Shown: positions 17,204-26,626, numbered from the stretch's first letter. The stretch: 64,000 nt of DNA from Lachnospiraceae bacterium (GCA_910575565.1 CAJTFL010000013.1:49847-113846); one strand, 5' to 3'. The notes: generated by a model from the sequence alone, not told the origin. Translations and numbers: made by a program.

Positions 17204-18607
17204 ATGAACATAAAACAATTATTCGCGCAGGTGGACATGACGGAGGGGAAGCCTTGGGAAAAGATCGTGGCCTTTACCATCCCCATGCTGATTGGGAATA
17301 TTGCCCAGCAGCTTTACAATACGGTGGACAGCATCGTGGTAGGCCGGTATGTGGGTGACAACGCCTTGGCTGCCGTGGGCAGCGCAAGCCCTATTTTAAA
17401 CCTGCTTTTGGTGCTGTTTGTGGGAATTTCCATGGGGGCAAGCATTATGGTTTCCCAGTATTTCGGCTCAAGAGATCGGGAAAATTTATCCAGGACTATC
17501 GGCAGCACCATCACGCTGACGGCGGCTTCCTCTTTGCTTTTGATGGTTTTGGGCGCAGCCTTAATCCGCCCGGTTCTTATCCTTTTAAATACGCCGGAAA
17601 GCATCCTGGACTGGTGCGCATCCTACCTGTTTATCCTGCTGATGGGAATCGCCGGGGTGGCGTACTATAATATGTTCTGCGGGATTTTAAGGGGGCTTGG
17701 GGATGCCCTTTCGGCCCTGGTATACTTAAGCATCGCTACCGTGCTGAACATTATCCTGGACGTATGGTTTGTGGCCGGGTTTCATATGGGGGTGGCGGGG
17801 GTGGCCCTGGCCACGGTGATTGCCCAGCTGGCATCGGCTCTCCTTTGCCTGGTGAAGCTGCGCAGGATGTCCCATCTTTTTGATATGGAGCTTTCTTATT
17901 TAAAGCCCCACCGGGGGAATATTTTAACGGTGCTTAAGCTGGGCCTTCCCTCCGGCATTACCCAGGCCATTTTTTCCCTGGCGATGGTGGTGGTGCAGTC
18001 GCTGACTAACAGCTTCGGGGAGCTGGTGATAGCCGCCAACGTGATTATCATGAGGGTGGACGGCTTTGCCATGATGCCCAATTTCTCCTTTGGCACAGCC
18101 ATGACCACGTATTCTGGCCAGAACGTAGGGGCGAAAAAGCTTGACCGGGTGCGTCAGGGGGCTAAGGAGGGAACCTGGATTGCCGTGGGGACATCGGCGG
18201 TGATTACCGGCCTGATCCTGCTGTTCGGCCGTCATCTGATGGGAATCTTTACCAGCACGGAGGAGCTGGTTTCCTTAAGTGCCAATATGATGGCGATCCT
18301 GGCCGTGGGATACATTGCCATGGCTGTAACCCAAAGCCTCTCCGGCGTTATGCGGGGGGCAGGGGACACGATGACGCCGATGTGGATCTCCGTGTTTACT
18401 ACGGTGGTTGTCCGGGTTCCCTTAGCTTATGGGATCGCTTATATGACCAGGACGCCTGCTTTGCCCGAAGGGCGGTATGAATGTATCTGGATCTCCCTTT
18501 TATGTTCCTGGGTGCTGGGGGCGGCAATTACGCTGGCAGTTTACTGGAAAGGAAAGTGGGGAGGAAAAGCTCCGGAAAAAAGGCGCTGGTGGCGTCGCCG
18601 GGGCTGA
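17204..18607 (+). CDS. MATE-family multidrug/metabolite exporter
   Basis: A polytopic MATE transporter with about twelve membrane segments. Two homologous halves are visible: residues near IPMLIGNIAQQLYNTVDSIVVGRYVGDNALAAVG and, in the second half, LGLPSGITQAIFSLAMVVVQSLTNSFG. Family members export cationic drugs or metabolites using a Na+ or H+ gradient. The frame is open from ATG 17180; I favour ATG 17204 because AGGA lies five bases before it, with 17198 also possible. The substrate is unknown. Confidence 0.88.
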   Translation: MNIKQLFAQVDMTEGKPWEKIVAFTIPMLIGNIAQQLYNTVDSIVVGRYVGDNALAAVGSASPILNLLLVLFVGISMGASIMVSQYFGSRDRENLSRTIGSTITLTAASSLLLMVLGAALIRPVLILLNTPESILDWCASYLFILLMGIAGVAYYNMFCGILRGLGDALSALVYLSIATVLNIILDVWFVAGFHMGVAGVALATVIAQLASALLCLVKLRRMSHLFDMELSYLKPHRGNILTVLKLGLPSGITQAIFSLAMVVVQSLTNSFGELVIAANVIIMRVDGFAMMPNFSFGTAMTTYSGQNVGAKKLDRVRQGAKEGTWIAVGTSAVITGLILLFGRHLMGIFTSTEELVSLSANMMAILAVGYIAMAVTQSLSGVMRGAGDTMTPMWISVFTTVVVRVPLAYGIAYMTRTPALPEGRYECIWISLLCSWVLGAAITLAVYWKGKWGGKAPEKRRWWRRRG

Positions 18608-18695
18608 TTAGGCCGGAGGCTAAAGGGAAGGGCTAAACGATCGCAAAAGCCGCATTTTTGTGGATCTTTTTCCGTTTTTATTATATAATAGTAAA

Positions 18696-18724
18696 GGGCT
18701 GGAAGGCTTTCCGGCTCTTTTTTT
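18696..18724 (+). terminator. Rho-independent terminator
   Basis: GGGCTGGAA (18696-18704) pairs with TTCCGGCTC (18709-18717), then TTTTTTT. It ends the MATE transcript. A TATAAT hexamer at 18684-18689 directly precedes it, so a transcript started there would run straight into the hairpin. Confidence 0.75.
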
Positions 18725-18793
18725 CATTTGGAGATTGATTACGTTAACGACTATAAAAACAGGCGGTTTAGGGACGCCGGAAAGCGGAAGGAT

Positions 18794-20176
18794 ATGTATC
18801 AGATTGAGTTTAACAAGCCGGAATCCGTATATTTTATCGGGATTGGCGGCATTAGCATGAGCGGGCTGGCAGAGATTTTGTTGGAGGAGGGGTTTACGGT
18901 ATCCGGATCGGACGCCCATGAGACGGAGCTTACCCGCCGGCTGGAGGCCAGGGGGGCTAAGGTGGCTTACGGGCAAAGAGCCTCTAACCTTACGGATGGG
19001 ATTGACGTGGTGGTGTATACCGCCGCCATCCATCCGGATAACCCGGAGTTTGCGGCGGCCCGGGAGAGAGGGCTTCCGATGCTGACCAGGGCTGAACTTT
19101 TAGGGGAGATGATGCGCAATTACCAGCACGCGGTTAACGTGGCAGGAACCCACGGGAAAACCACCACCACCTCCATGCTGGCGGAAATTTTCCTGGCGGC
19201 GGATATGGATCCTACGGTTACAGTGGGGGGGATTCTTCCGGCTATCGGGGGGAATATCCGGGTAGGCGGCCCGGAATTTTTCCTGGCGGAGGCCTGCGAG
19301 TATACGAATAGCTTCCTGTCCTTTTTCCCAACCATGGAGATTATTTTAAATATCGAGGCGGATCACCTGGACTTTTTTAAGGATCTGGCGGATATCCGCC
19401 ATTCTTTCCGGCTGTTTGCCGAAAAGCTGGATGAAAAGGGAACGCTGGTGATTAGCAGCGATATTGCAAACGTGGAGGAGATGATTAAGGGACTTCCCTG
19501 CAAGGTAGTCACCTTCGGGCGGGATCCGGAAAGGAGCCGCTACAGCGCTTCCCAGATCGTCTATGACGGCTATGGAAGGCCTTCCTATACCCTTTTAGTG
19601 GATCAGGAACCGGCAGGGGAGGTTATCCTGGGGGTGATGGGGGAGCATAATGTGTATAACTCCCTGGGAGCCATAGCGGCGGCCAGGGAGCTTGGGGTTC
19701 CCGTGGGGAAGATTATCCAGGGCCTTAGGCATTTTACCGGCGCGGGCCGCAGGTTTGAGAAGAAGGGGGAGATCGGCGGGGTGATGGTGATCGATGATTA
19801 TGCCCACCATCCCCAGGAGATTGCGGCTACCTTGGCTGCGGCGAAAAATTATCCCCATAAAAAGCTGTGGTGCGTGTTCCAGCCCCATACTTATACCCGC
19901 ACGGCTGCCTTAATGGATGAGTTTGCCCAGGCTCTTTTAGGGGCGGACGAGGTGATCCTGGCGGATATTTACGCGGCCAGGGAGACAGACACCCTAGGGG
20001 TCAGTTCACGCGATATTGGGGACAAAATCACGGAAGCTGGGGGAAGGGCGCATTATATCCCGTCCTTTGATGAGATTGAAACATTTATTCTGCAAAATTG
20101 TATTCCCGGTGATTTGTTGATAACTATGGGGGCCGGAGATATTGTAAAAGTGGGGGAAAAGCTCTTAGGGTTATGA
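18794..20176 (+). CDS. murC: UDP-N-acetylmuramate--L-alanine ligase
   Basis: A 460-residue Mur ligase that adds L-Ala to UDP-MurNAc in the cytoplasm. The N-terminal Rossmann motif GIGGISMSGLAE, the ATP-binding GTHGKTTTTSM and the C-terminal ligase domain (IDDYAHHPQEI, FQPHTYTRT) are all present. The start at ATG 18794 is supported by GGAAGG and matches the conserved MYQIEF N-terminus; the open frame to 18728 crosses the upstream terminator region. The stop codon is immediately followed by DnaA-box-like sequences. Confidence 0.96.
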   Translation: MYQIEFNKPESVYFIGIGGISMSGLAEILLEEGFTVSGSDAHETELTRRLEARGAKVAYGQRASNLTDGIDVVVYTAAIHPDNPEFAAARERGLPMLTRAELLGEMMRNYQHAVNVAGTHGKTTTTSMLAEIFLAADMDPTVTVGGILPAIGGNIRVGGPEFFLAEACEYTNSFLSFFPTMEIILNIEADHLDFFKDLADIRHSFRLFAEKLDEKGTLVISSDIANVEEMIKGLPCKVVTFGRDPERSRYSASQIVYDGYGRPSYTLLVDQEPAGEVILGVMGEHNVYNSLGAIAAARELGVPVGKIIQGLRHFTGAGRRFEKKGEIGGVMVIDDYAHHPQEIAATLAAAKNYPHKKLWCVFQPHTYTRTAALMDEFAQALLGADEVILADIYAARETDTLGVSSRDIGDKITEAGGRAHYIPSFDEIETFILQNCIPGDLLITMGAGDIVKVGEKLLGL

Positions 20177-20177
20177 G

Positions 20178-20377
20178 TTATCCACATTATCCACATAGTT
20201 TTCAACATTTGGAGGAAGAAAACTATGTGGATGTTTTTATTTACATAAAAAATTCGCTGACAATTCAGGAAAACCTTGATTTCACTAGCTTTCGACAGGA
20301 TTCGTGGCGGAGAAAAAACAAGAATCCACTAAGTTATCCACATTATCCACAATATCCACGGCAGATTTGGTGGATAA
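20178..20377. promoter_or_regulatory. Cluster of DnaA boxes
   Basis: Four perfect TTATCCACA boxes lie at 20178-20186, 20187-20195, 20334-20342 and 20343-20351, as two tandem pairs within an identical 20-bp direct repeat (20176-20195 and 20332-20351). Near matches are TTATCCACC on the minus strand (20369-20377), ATATCCACG (20352-20360) and weaker sites at 20199 and 20226. The cluster sits between murC and the dnaD/dnaI-like genes. It could be a DnaA-responsive control region or a DnaA-titration site; it is not next to dnaA-dnaN here. Confidence 0.8.
20189..20240 (+). terminator. murC terminator overlapping the first DnaA-box pair
   Basis: ATCCACATAGTTTTC (20189-20203) pairs perfectly with 20218-20232, followed by GTTTTTATTT. 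Both arms carry ATCCACA, so part of a DnaA box and the terminator stem are the same bases. Confidence 0.8.
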
Positions 20378-20475
20378 CGGGCCTATTTTCTTTTTTTCGA
20401 CCTTGTGTTATGATGGTAGGAACGGTAAGAGATGGCCCGGTGGGGCAGAGAATGGCGGAAAGGATGAAGTGAGGG

Positions 20476-21489
20476 ATGGCGTGGGAGTTTAGCGGAAGGT
20501 TCCGGGCGGAGGGCACGCTGGTTTCCAACCGGTTTATTGACGAACTGATGGCAGGAGCCAGCGGAGAGTACGTGAAGGTTTATTTATATTTGCTGCGCCA
20601 TCAGGATAAGGCGCCCGGCCTTGCCCAGGTGGCGGAGGCTCTCCACTATACGGAGGGGGATGTGGGGCGTGCGCTGGCCTACTGGGAGAAAGCAGGGGTG
20701 CTTTGCCAGGCTGGCGGGCAGCCAGAAGGCAGGCAAAAGGAAGGCGTGGAAAGGCAGAAGGAGGAGGAAAAGCTTCCGGTTCTGCCGCCCCGTTCCAAGG
20801 ATGGGGTAAGCCGCCTTTCCGGGGACGAGGAGTTTGCCCAGCTGCTTTATATTGCCCAAAAGTATATGAATAAAGTGTTTACCCAGAGGGAATGCCAGGT
20901 GTTTGCCTATCTGTATGGAGATCTGTGCCTTCCGGCGGAGCTTTTGGAGTATCTGGTGGAGTACTGTGTGCAGAATGGCCATACCAGCATCCGCTATATG
21001 GAGACAGTGGCCATAAACTGGCATCAGCGGGGGATTTTGACGCTGGAGGAGGCCAAGGCTAACGGCGCCGGGGCAGGAAAGGACTACTTTGCGGTGATGA
21101 AGGCCTTCGGCTTAAATGACCGCAGGCCGGCGGCGGCGGAGAAGCAGTATATTGAGACTTGGTTTGGAAGCTACGGTTTTGCCAGGGAGGTGGTGCTGGA
21201 GGCCTGCAACCGCACCATAGCCGCGACCCATGCCCCCAGCTTCGCCTATGCGGACAAGATACTGAAGGAGTGGAAGAAGGCGGGGGTGAAAAACTTATCG
21301 GATGTGGAGGATCTGGATATGATCCGCCGCAGGCAGGAGAAGGAGAAAGGGGAACGGAAAAAGCCGGAGGCTAAAGGCGTCGGGGAGAAGAAGGGCGGCG
21401 CGCCTAACCGGTTCCATAATTTTGAACCAAGCGGTACGGATTACGATTCCCTGATGATGGAAAAGGTGCGGGCCAGGATGAAGGAATAG
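20476..21489 (+). CDS. DnaD-domain replication initiation protein
   Basis: A 337-residue protein with an N-terminal winged-helix segment (about 1-80: NRFIDELMAGASGEYVKVYLYLLRHQ) and two DnaB_2/DnaD-type repeats (about 130-200, MNKVFTQRECQVFAYLYGDLCLPAELLEYLVEYCVQNG, and about 215-275, ending ADKILKEWKKAGV). Such proteins remodel the origin and help load the replicative helicase in Firmicutes. It is followed at once by a DnaI/DnaC-like ATPase gene, which strengthens this role. The conserved YxxxIxxxW-like tail (YADKILKEW) is present. Confidence 0.9.
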   Translation: MAWEFSGRFRAEGTLVSNRFIDELMAGASGEYVKVYLYLLRHQDKAPGLAQVAEALHYTEGDVGRALAYWEKAGVLCQAGGQPEGRQKEGVERQKEEEKLPVLPPRSKDGVSRLSGDEEFAQLLYIAQKYMNKVFTQRECQVFAYLYGDLCLPAELLEYLVEYCVQNGHTSIRYMETVAINWHQRGILTLEEAKANGAGAGKDYFAVMKAFGLNDRRPAAAEKQYIETWFGSYGFAREVVLEACNRTIAATHAPSFAYADKILKEWKKAGVKNLSDVEDLDMIRRRQEKEKGERKKPEAKGVGEKKGGAPNRFHNFEPSGTDYDSLMMEKVRARMKE

Positions 21490-21502
21490 GGAGGTGGGAG
21501 CT

Positions 21503-22483
21503 TTGGCATTGAGCAATTCCCAATACCAGGAGATTATGCGGGGCTACCAGGCCCAGCAGCTTAAGGATAAGCATGAGCAGGATCGGCGGATCCGGGAGGT
21601 TTATGAAAGGCTTCCGGCGGTGAGGGAGTTAGATCAGGCGGTCAGCACCTGCGCCGTGCTGCGGGCAAAGGAGCTGTTAAACGGTGATAAAGAGGCGTTG
21701 AAGCGGCTGCGGGAGGAGATTGGGGATCTGCGGGAGCAGAAGCGCTTTCTGCTGGCTTCCAAAGGGTATCCGGCGGATTTTATGGAGATGCACTACCGCT
21801 GCCCGGACTGTGAGGACACAGGCTATATGGCGGATGGCAAAAAATGCCACTGCTTTTTGCAGGCTCAGATTAAGTATTTGTATGCCCAGTCCAATCTGGA
21901 ATCGGTTTTGCAGCGGGAAAATTTCGATACCTTTTCTTACCAGTATTTTGACGATCAGCAGATTGAACCGGCGGTGGGCATGACCGTGGCCGGGTATATG
22001 CGGCAGGTGTACCGGTGGTGCAAGGGCTTTGCCGATGAATTTGGGGAAAAGGGAGGGAACCTTTTGTTTACCGGGGCTACGGGGCGGGGGAAAACCTTCC
22101 TTACCAACTGCATTGCCAAGGAATTGATCGATCATTACCATTCGGTGATCTATCTGTCCGCCCATGACTTGTTTGAGGTGTTTTCCAAATACCGGTTTGA
22201 GTCCCGCAGCGAGGAGGAGCTAAAGGATACGTACCAGTTCATCCTGGAGTGCGAGCTTTTGATCATTGATGATCTGGGGACGGAGTTAAATAACAGCTTT
22301 ACCTCCTCCCAGCTGTTTTTCTGCATGAACCAAAGGCTTTTAGCGAGCCGTTCCACGATTATTTCCACAAATTTGTCTTTGGACAGGCTGCGGGATGAGT
22401 ATACGGATCGGGTGGCCTCCAGGATTATCAGCAATTACACGGTAATCCCCCTGTACGGGGGGGATATGCGCCTTAAGCTGTAA
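21503..22483 (+). CDS. DnaI/DnaC-like helicase-loader AAA+ ATPase
   Basis: A helicase-loading ATPase of 326 residues from the TTG at 21503, which GGGAGGTGG serves at a good distance; GTG 21494 is an alternative. The N-terminal part is helical, then a four-cysteine zinc site (CPDC...CHC, about residues 94-110), Walker A GATGRGKT, Walker B LLIIDDLG and the arginine-finger region DRVASRI. The zinc-bearing N-terminal region is the part that contacts the replicative helicase in DnaI. It is only 13 bp from the DnaD-type gene and is likely cotranscribed. Confidence 0.93.
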   Translation: MALSNSQYQEIMRGYQAQQLKDKHEQDRRIREVYERLPAVRELDQAVSTCAVLRAKELLNGDKEALKRLREEIGDLREQKRFLLASKGYPADFMEMHYRCPDCEDTGYMADGKKCHCFLQAQIKYLYAQSNLESVLQRENFDTFSYQYFDDQQIEPAVGMTVAGYMRQVYRWCKGFADEFGEKGGNLLFTGATGRGKTFLTNCIAKELIDHYHSVIYLSAHDLFEVFSKYRFESRSEEELKDTYQFILECELLIIDDLGTELNNSFTSSQLFFCMNQRLLASRSTIISTNLSLDRLRDEYTDRVASRIISNYTVIPLYGGDMRLKL

Positions 22484-22583
22484 CGGCTTGCATGGTTTCC
22501 CGGGGGAAAACGGCTCTGGTTAAAGATAGCCTGGGGCTGGGGGATCGGCAGTTTTTTGTATGGGGAGAAAAACATAGATTGGC

Positions 22584-22612
22584 TTGACGAATAAAGTGCA
22601 TAATGATATAAA
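22584..22612 (+). promoter_or_regulatory. Promoter for the PRPP-synthetase-like gene
   Basis: TTGACG (22584-22589), 17-bp spacer, TATAAA (22607-22612), about 92 bp before the start codon at 22704. Confidence 0.7.
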
Positions 22613-22703
22613 GAATACATTGGCATACGTAGCTGTAAGAGCTTTCATTAAACGTCGGCGGGCGGCTTTTTCGCAAAACGCCTGCGCATAACGGAGGAAA
22701 GAG

Positions 22704-23879
22704 ATGTTGTACGAAGAGAAAATTATTGAAACCATCCCAGTAGGCCCTTTAGGCCTGATTCCTTTAAAAAGCTGCCTTGATCTCGGGAAAAAGGTGGATC
22801 AGTACCTGGTGTCCTGGAGAAAGGAGCGGGAGAGCGAGCATAAGTCTACCATCGCTTTTGCCGGCTACCAGAGGGACAGTTACATTATTGAGGCAAAGAC
22901 GCCTCGTTTCGGCTCGGGAGAGGGCAAGGGGACGCTCTCGGAGTCGGTTCGCGGCGATGATTTATATATAATGGTGGATGTGTGCAACTACAGCCTGACC
23001 TATTCCCTCTGCGGCATGGAAAACCATATGTCGCCAGATGACCATTTCCAGGATTTAAAGCGGGTGATTGCGGCTGTGGCGGGGAAAGCCAGGCGGATCA
23101 ATGTGATCATGCCTTTCCTGTATGAAAGCCGCCAGCATAAGCGTTCCGGCAGGGAGTCCCTGGACTGCGCCCTGGCCTTGGAAGAGCTGGTGCGGATGGG
23201 GGTGGAGAACATCATCACCTTCGATGCCCACGATCCCAGGGTGCAGAATGCCATCCCCCTAAAAGGGTTTGAGACGGTGCAGCCGATCTATCAGTTTATC
23301 AAGCATTTGTTAAAGCATGAGAAAGAGCTGATGATCGACAGCAGCCATATGATGGTGATCAGCCCGGATGAGGGCGGCATGGGCCGGGCGGTGTATTTTG
23401 CCAATGTGCTGGGCTTAGACATGGGGATGTTTTATAAGCGGCGGGATTATACGAAGATTGTCAATGGACGGAATCCTATCGTGGCCCATGAGTTTTTAGG
23501 CTCAGACGTGGAGGGGAAGGATGTGCTGATTATTGACGACATGATTTCCTCCGGGGAGAGTATGCTGGATGTGGCTAAGGAGCTAAAAGCCAGGAAGGCC
23601 AGGAAGGTATTTATCTGCTCCACCTTCGGCTTGTTTACCAATGGATTGGATAAGTTTGACGAATATTATGAGAAGGGGCTGATTGACCGGATCCTGACCA
23701 CCAATCTGGTATACCAGACGCCGGAGCTTTTGTCCAGGCCGTATTATATTGACGTGGATATGAGCAAATATATTGCACTGATTATCGATAACTTAAACCA
23801 TGACGCTTCCCTTAGCGAGCTGTTAAACCCCACTAGGCGGATTAACCGCTGCCTGGACGGATACCGGAACGGGCAGTAG
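22704..23879 (+). CDS. Divergent ribose-phosphate pyrophosphokinase-like protein
   Basis: A 391-residue member of the PRPP synthetase / type I phosphoribosyltransferase fold. The N-terminal half has the RESLDCALALEELVRMGVENIITFDAHDP segment equivalent to the metal-binding DxH motif, and the C-terminal half has the PRPP loop DVLIIDDMISSGESML. It is about 70 residues longer than usual Prs, with an added N-terminus and changed flexible loop, so it may be a specialised paralogue rather than the main enzyme. GGAGGAAAG precedes the ATG. Catalytic competence cannot be judged from sequence alone. Confidence 0.82.
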   Translation: MLYEEKIIETIPVGPLGLIPLKSCLDLGKKVDQYLVSWRKERESEHKSTIAFAGYQRDSYIIEAKTPRFGSGEGKGTLSESVRGDDLYIMVDVCNYSLTYSLCGMENHMSPDDHFQDLKRVIAAVAGKARRINVIMPFLYESRQHKRSGRESLDCALALEELVRMGVENIITFDAHDPRVQNAIPLKGFETVQPIYQFIKHLLKHEKELMIDSSHMMVISPDEGGMGRAVYFANVLGLDMGMFYKRRDYTKIVNGRNPIVAHEFLGSDVEGKDVLIIDDMISSGESMLDVAKELKARKARKVFICSTFGLFTNGLDKFDEYYEKGLIDRILTTNLVYQTPELLSRPYYIDVDMSKYIALIIDNLNHDASLSELLNPTRRINRCLDGYRNGQ

Positions 23880-23917
23880 GAGGCGGATGGTTAGGCTTAG
23901 GAGAGGCAGGTTGGCGG

Positions 23918-26398
23918 ATGAAGAGGTTGCTGCGGCGCATAGGCATTTTGCTTGCGGTTTTTATCGCGGCGGGCGTGGTGTTTTTTTTCCGGATGCAGTC
24001 CGGGGATCCAAGGGGAGACAGGGTGTATACCGTGATGGAGGAAAGCTCCCTTCCGGTGGTTTATATGGATATGCTGGGCAGGGAGATGAACTGCCTTCAC
24101 GGCTATGTGCAGGAAATGTCCGGGGCTGGGCATTGGAGCAGCCTTACGGTGCTGCCAGAGGACAGGCAGCTAAAGATTCGGATCGGGCGCTGCCAAGGTG
24201 CGGTCACGGGAATTTACTATGAGATCCGCACCCTTAACCTGTCCGGGCTGGTGGAGCGCACCGGAGTGGAGGGCTGGACGGCCACGGAGGACGGCGTTGA
24301 AGCGGTGCTTCCTATCCAAAACCTTTTATCTAAGGATCAGGAATATGCGATGATCCTGACCGTGGATACGGAAAGCCACGGCGCAGTCCGCTATTACAGC
24401 CGGATCGTCTGGACGGATGAGGAAATGATCAAGGGGATGGTGGATCTGGCGGCGGATTTTTCCGCCAAGACCTTCCACTATGAGGATGCCAGGTCGCTGG
24501 TGACATACCTGGAAAGCAATGATACCGGGGATAACAGCAATTTAGGCCATGTGGACATCCATTCCAGCTATTCCCAGATCACCTGGGGCGGCCTTAAGAT
24601 GGAACCGGCGGGAGAGGTGTTTGTCACCTTGAACGAGATGAACGGGGTTATGGGCCAGGTGACGCTGGAATACCTGGCTATCCGCCAGACGGATGAGCAG
24701 CATACGGAATTTTATGAGGTGGAAGATAATTTTACCATGCGCCAGGGGGAGCAGCGAATCTATATGATGGACTTCGACCGCCGGGTGGATCAGGTGTTTA
24801 TGGGGAACAGGGAGAATTTTTCCGGCCTTCGGGTTATGCTGGGGATTACGGATGATGACCAGGTGCAGGCGGCAAGGAGCGAGGATGGGAATATCCGCGC
24901 TTTTGTGGCGAATGGCGATCTGTGGTGCTATAACCAGCAGGAAAGGCAGGCAGTAGGGATATTTTCTTTCCGAAGCCCCAGTGAGGAGGGCATCCGACCG
25001 GCCTATCAGGATTACGGCCTGAAAATCCTTAAGGCGGAGGATAACGGGGATGTGGATTTTCTAGTGTACGGTTATATGAGCCGGGGCTACCATGAAGGCT
25101 GCATGGGGATTGTCATGTACCATTACAGCGCAAGGGAGGACGGCTTGGTGGAGCGGTTTTTTGTGCCGGTGTCCCAGAGCAGCGAGGAATTAAAGCTGAA
25201 TATAGAGGAGCTTTCCTACCTAAGCAGCAGCGCCATGCTGTACTTAAAGGTGGGTTCCGGCATTTATGGCATTGATTTAACCAGCAATGAGTACATGGTG
25301 GTGGCGGAAGGGCTCCCGGAAGGGGGATATGCCATCAGCCAGAACGGCAGGCGGCTGGCCTGGCAGGAGGGGACATCCGTTTACCAGTCCAGGACGATCC
25401 ACCTTTTGGATCTGGAAACCGGGGAGAAAAACGAGATCCTTTCCCAGAACGGGGACTATCTGCGGGTGCTGGGCTTTGTGGGCAATGATTTTATTTATGG
25501 CCTGGCGGGGGAAAACAGCCATTGGGTGGTTAACGGCCGCCAGGAGGAGCTGCCCATGTATGCCCTGGAAATCCTGGGGGAGGATATGGAGGTGCAGACC
25601 CGCTATGAAAAGCCGGGATACTACATTGCCGGGGTGTCCATTGGGGAAAGCCGGATCCATTTAAAGCGGATCATGCCGGTTTCCGGGGACACATACCGGC
25701 TGGTAGACGAGGATACCATTGTGTGCAATGCAAAGATTGACGATGAACGGCTTTCCGGCATCGGCTGGTACGTGGACGGGGAGAGGAATAAGGTTTACTT
25801 TGCCCAGCTTGGCACGGAGGTCAGGGGAGGGAGCCAGATATCCTTCTCGTCACCGGGGAAAATCACTTATGAAAATTCAGAGATTTTAAATCTCGCTTCT
25901 TCCGTGTCCGTGCCGGGGCTTAACTTTTATGCTTACGGCGGCGGCCGTCTGCTGGGGATTACCCAGGATTTCGCCAAGGCAGTGGGGATGGCTCATGAGG
26001 AGATGGGAACCATTACCGATGCGGGCGGGAATGTGCTGTGGTGCAGGGTAGACCGTCCTTCGGTGGGAAGCGTAGGCGATGAGCGGGAAAGCGCGGCGAA
26101 GCTGATGAAAAATATGGGGGAATTCACGGAAAACCGCCAGTTCTCCGACGGGATCCTGCTGCTGGATGCCAGGGGATGCTCATTAGGCCAGATCCAGTAC
26201 TTTTTAGGCCAGGGATACCCGGTGCTTGCTTACGGAGAGAACGGAGTGCCAGTGGTGATTGCCGGGTATGACCAGTATAATGTGACCATTTACCAGCCGG
26301 ATACCGGAGAGAGCTGGAAAATGGGGCTGAACGATGCCGCAAATTACTTTGAAGCTACAGGAAACGACTTTATTTGCGGGATTTTTCCGGAAACATAA
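23918..26398 (+). CDS. Large membrane-anchored protein with propeller-like body and C39-like tail
   Basis: An 826-residue protein of unknown function. Residues about 7-26 form one membrane segment, placing the rest outside. The middle (about 350-650) has repeated beta-strand blocks such as GDLWCYNQQERQAVGIFSF and RTIHLLDLETGEKNEIL, consistent with a beta-propeller. The last ~75 residues (GCSLGQIQYFLGQGYPVLAYG...VVIAGYDQYNVTIYQPDTG) resemble the C-terminal part of C39-type papain-like peptidases, but the position expected for the catalytic His holds Pro-Val-Val, so it is probably inactive. It follows the PRPP-like gene by 38 bp and may share its transcript. Confidence 0.75.
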   Translation: MKRLLRRIGILLAVFIAAGVVFFFRMQSGDPRGDRVYTVMEESSLPVVYMDMLGREMNCLHGYVQEMSGAGHWSSLTVLPEDRQLKIRIGRCQGAVTGIYYEIRTLNLSGLVERTGVEGWTATEDGVEAVLPIQNLLSKDQEYAMILTVDTESHGAVRYYSRIVWTDEEMIKGMVDLAADFSAKTFHYEDARSLVTYLESNDTGDNSNLGHVDIHSSYSQITWGGLKMEPAGEVFVTLNEMNGVMGQVTLEYLAIRQTDEQHTEFYEVEDNFTMRQGEQRIYMMDFDRRVDQVFMGNRENFSGLRVMLGITDDDQVQAARSEDGNIRAFVANGDLWCYNQQERQAVGIFSFRSPSEEGIRPAYQDYGLKILKAEDNGDVDFLVYGYMSRGYHEGCMGIVMYHYSAREDGLVERFFVPVSQSSEELKLNIEELSYLSSSAMLYLKVGSGIYGIDLTSNEYMVVAEGLPEGGYAISQNGRRLAWQEGTSVYQSRTIHLLDLETGEKNEILSQNGDYLRVLGFVGNDFIYGLAGENSHWVVNGRQEELPMYALEILGEDMEVQTRYEKPGYYIAGVSIGESRIHLKRIMPVSGDTYRLVDEDTIVCNAKIDDERLSGIGWYVDGERNKVYFAQLGTEVRGGSQISFSSPGKITYENSEILNLASSVSVPGLNFYAYGGGRLLGITQDFAKAVGMAHEEMGTITDAGGNVLWCRVDRPSVGSVGDERESAAKLMKNMGEFTENRQFSDGILLLDARGCSLGQIQYFLGQGYPVLAYGENGVPVVIAGYDQYNVTIYQPDTGESWKMGLNDAANYFEATGNDFICGIFPET

Positions 26399-26418
26399 GG
26401 TATAGGCTAATTGTAACC

Positions 26419-26448
26419 TTTACAAAATGCTGTCTCTTGGTATATAAT
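26419..26448 (+). promoter_or_regulatory. murA promoter
   Basis: TTTACA (26419-26424), 18-bp spacer, TATAAT (26443-26448). It implies a leader of about 170 nt to the ATG at 26627. Confidence 0.7.
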
Positions 26449-26626
26449 GGCATGAGGGTTTTTTGAACATTCACTTTGGGGGATGGAAGATTTGCACTGC
26501 CGTTAAGGCGGCAGGCAGTATGTGCCATTTCCTGAGTTTTTCGTATCGGCCTTTGGACTGCCCAGGCTTTGCCATGTCTCCATAGGATAAGGGCAGCCAT
26601 TGCCGGATAGATAATTGAGGTGCAAA

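Noticed and set aside
20176..20475. Calling the DnaA-box cluster the chromosomal origin oriC
   Set aside because: No dnaA, dnaN, recF or gyr genes are adjacent and no clear DNA-unwinding element or strand-bias change can be shown in this window; only a DnaA-box cluster is supported.
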